Positions 62,956 through 64,000 of a stretch of DNA of 64,000 nucleotides are shown here, one piece after another (within the stretch, counting starts at the first letter, position 1; each line of letters begins with the position of its first letter). The position numbers and the translations under genes are program-made. The DNA is from CABYIR01 sp038103905. Its GTDB lineage: Bacteria; Pseudomonadota; Alphaproteobacteria; Pelagibacterales; AG-422-B15. The notes under the pieces are model-generated. The model ran no database searches. It was not told the origin of the DNA and saw nothing but the letters and a program-made list of their open reading frames with translations. The stretch is from the NCBI GenBank assembly GCA_038103905.1, contig JAYNZW010000003.1:1-64000 (forward strand), in the 5' to 3' direction.

Positions 62956-64000
62956 TTAGATTTCAACAGGTTTTTCGAATGTTACACCCTTATTTGAGAG
63001 TCGGTCAATTATCAAGTATCCTAAGGCAGCTGCAGTTGTAAGGACCCCACCTCCTTGATATTCAAGCCTATCATTATCTTCAATTAATGTCATTGCAGAC
63101 TCACATGCAAATCGAGCAGTGCTTTTATAACCAGGGTCTCCATCTCCGTACATTTTGGCTATGTATTTTTTATTATCCTCAGTTTTTATTATGAATTTAC
63201 TCTTAAACCAGCCGTTATCCTGAGTTTTTTGTGATGGTCCATTTCCTGGTTTTGTGAACAATGGTCTAAAAAGCCTGCGGAATGGCAAAGATAGTATTAA
63301 CCCTAAAATAACAAGAGAAGATGAAACGATTAGGGCAGTTGAATATTTTTTCAATTCCATGAATTCATTATAAACAAATCGTTCTCCATATCCATTTTGT
63401 CTCATATCTAATAAAGCGGCGCTTCTTCTTACAACTCTTGTATTGGCTGGAGCCATTACAAAAGGGGCCGACCATGTATTAAAATAATCAATCTTTTTTA
63501 TGGAGAATTTATCTTTGCTAAGTTTTCTTTGTATGTCTGTATAGGTATTTTTTGGATTTAATAAAAAAGTGTGACCTAATTTATTTTTTGTTTCATATTC
63601 CATCATAGAAAAAGCACTTTCTATAGTTCCTCCACTTATTCCACCGCCACCTGATTGATAGCAGTCAATTGAAATAACCTTTTTATTTAAAGAGCGCTGT
63701 GAAAAATAACTTCCAATATCAGATGGTATTGAGTCATAGCCACATGAAGGTATTATTTTAATACCTTTTTTAACAGCCTCATCATGGTGGCGATCAATTA
63801 AATCTTTTACCCAAATATTTTCACCCGTTATATCTAAATAATGAGTCCCTTGACTCAAGCAACATTCAACCATTAAGTTGCTGTATTTATTAAATGGTCC
63901 GGCAAATGAGAGAACCACATTCGTCGATGCCGCTATCTGGTTGAGAGCCTCAGTATTGTGAGAATCTCCAATTAATACATCAGGTTCGTTATTTTTGCAT
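62956..64000 (-). CDS. Saccharopine dehydrogenase-like / trans-acting enoyl reductase-type protein, C-terminal part
   Basis: The frame is open to the end of the window, so the N-terminus is missing; about 347 residues remain. VVLSFAGPFNKYS and GTHYLDITGE followed by IIPSCGYDSIPSD are typical of this family, with a Rossmann NAD(P)-binding domain. A hydrophobic stretch, STALIVSSSLVILGLILSLP, near the middle and a C-terminal TTAAALG segment match the trans-acting enoyl reductase/LYS9-like membrane-associated group. Substrate unknown. Confidence 0.85.
   Translation of the reverse strand, partial: CKNNEPDVLIGDSHNTEALNQIAASTNVVLSFAGPFNKYSNLMVECCLSQGTHYLDITGENIWVKDLIDRHHDEAVKKGIKIIPSCGYDSIPSDIGSYFSQRSLNKKVISIDCYQSGGGGISGGTIESAFSMMEYETKNKLGHTFLLNPKNTYTDIQRKLSKDKFSIKKIDYFNTWSAPFVMAPANTRVVRRSAALLDMRQNGYGERFVYNEFMELKKYSTALIVSSSLVILGLILSLPFRRLFRPLFTKPGNGPSQKTQDNGWFKSKFIIKTEDNKKYIAKMYGDGDPGYKSTARFACESAMTLIEDNDRLEYQGGGVLTTAAALGYLIIDRLSNKGVTFEKPVEI

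Overview
This is an AT-rich window (about one third G+C by eye) densely packed with short intergenic gaps, many overlapping starts and stops, and many genes without an obvious Shine-Dalgarno site. The gene content (recG-sdhE-mfd order, long-form PstC, Liv-type transporters, many acyl-CoA and SDR enzymes, CoA-transferase, GMC oxidoreductase) suggests a free-living, probably marine, alphaproteobacterium with a compact genome. I cannot place it more finely from sequence alone. Four runs of ten N (24283, 46461, 52977, 62067) show that this is a draft assembly. No insertion sequence, phage, CRISPR array or rRNA was seen. One tRNA-Ser(UGA) is present.

Layout. 1-4.6 kb holds the end of an M20 amidohydrolase, then membrane-lipid genes (cyclopropane synthase, desaturase) around a DMT transporter, a flavin reductase and a DUF805 protein. 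4.65-14.75 kb is one tight co-directional cluster: an AtuA-family protein, a LivF-type ATPase, an acyl-CoA ligase, two paralogous periplasmic binding proteins, thiamine pyrophosphokinase, an FAD monooxygenase, an enoyl-CoA hydratase and a TIGR03084-like protein. It reads as an uptake-activation-oxidation pathway for an unknown organic acid. The missing transporter parts (LivG, LivM, LivH) lie at 30.7-33.4 kb on the other strand. 14.7-24.7 kb holds a nitronate monooxygenase beside a frameshifted MarR-like regulator, typA, GST, a crotonase, a photolyase-like FAD protein with its small HTH-like neighbour, yjbQ, a di-haem protein, a run of very small (mostly membrane) proteins and a secreted nuclease. 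24.7-30.6 kb is one 1968-residue autotransporter with nine Ig-like repeats.

33.5-34.8 kb encodes two related four-helix membrane proteins with strong ribosome sites and a terminator. 34.8-43.6 kb has a DhlA-like haloalkane dehalogenase and then the phosphate regulon phoR-(ywaF-like)-pstS-pstC-pstA-pstB-phoU-phoB. Two Pho boxes exactly 22 bp apart precede pstS, and phoR carries an in-frame TGA in the ATP-binding G1 box. 43.6-51.8 kb is mixed metabolism and small membrane proteins, including a 32-codon gene with its own promoter, perfect Shine-Dalgarno and terminator. 51.8-58.3 kb holds recG, sdhE, a strikingly shortened mfd, a CaiB-family CoA-transferase and yajQ. 58.3-64 kb has a secreted unknown, an SDR, a GMC oxidoreductase, tRNA-Ser, DUF2177 and HPP membrane proteins, a solo RodZ-type HTH and a truncated saccharopine-dehydrogenase-like gene.

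The most unusual items are the 789-residue Mfd that keeps the UvrA-binding D2 domain but lacks D1a, D1b and D3; the duplicated four-helix membrane family; the 32-residue gene; the split transporter plus AtuA catabolic cluster; and two regulators (MarR-like, PhoR) broken by single-base changes.
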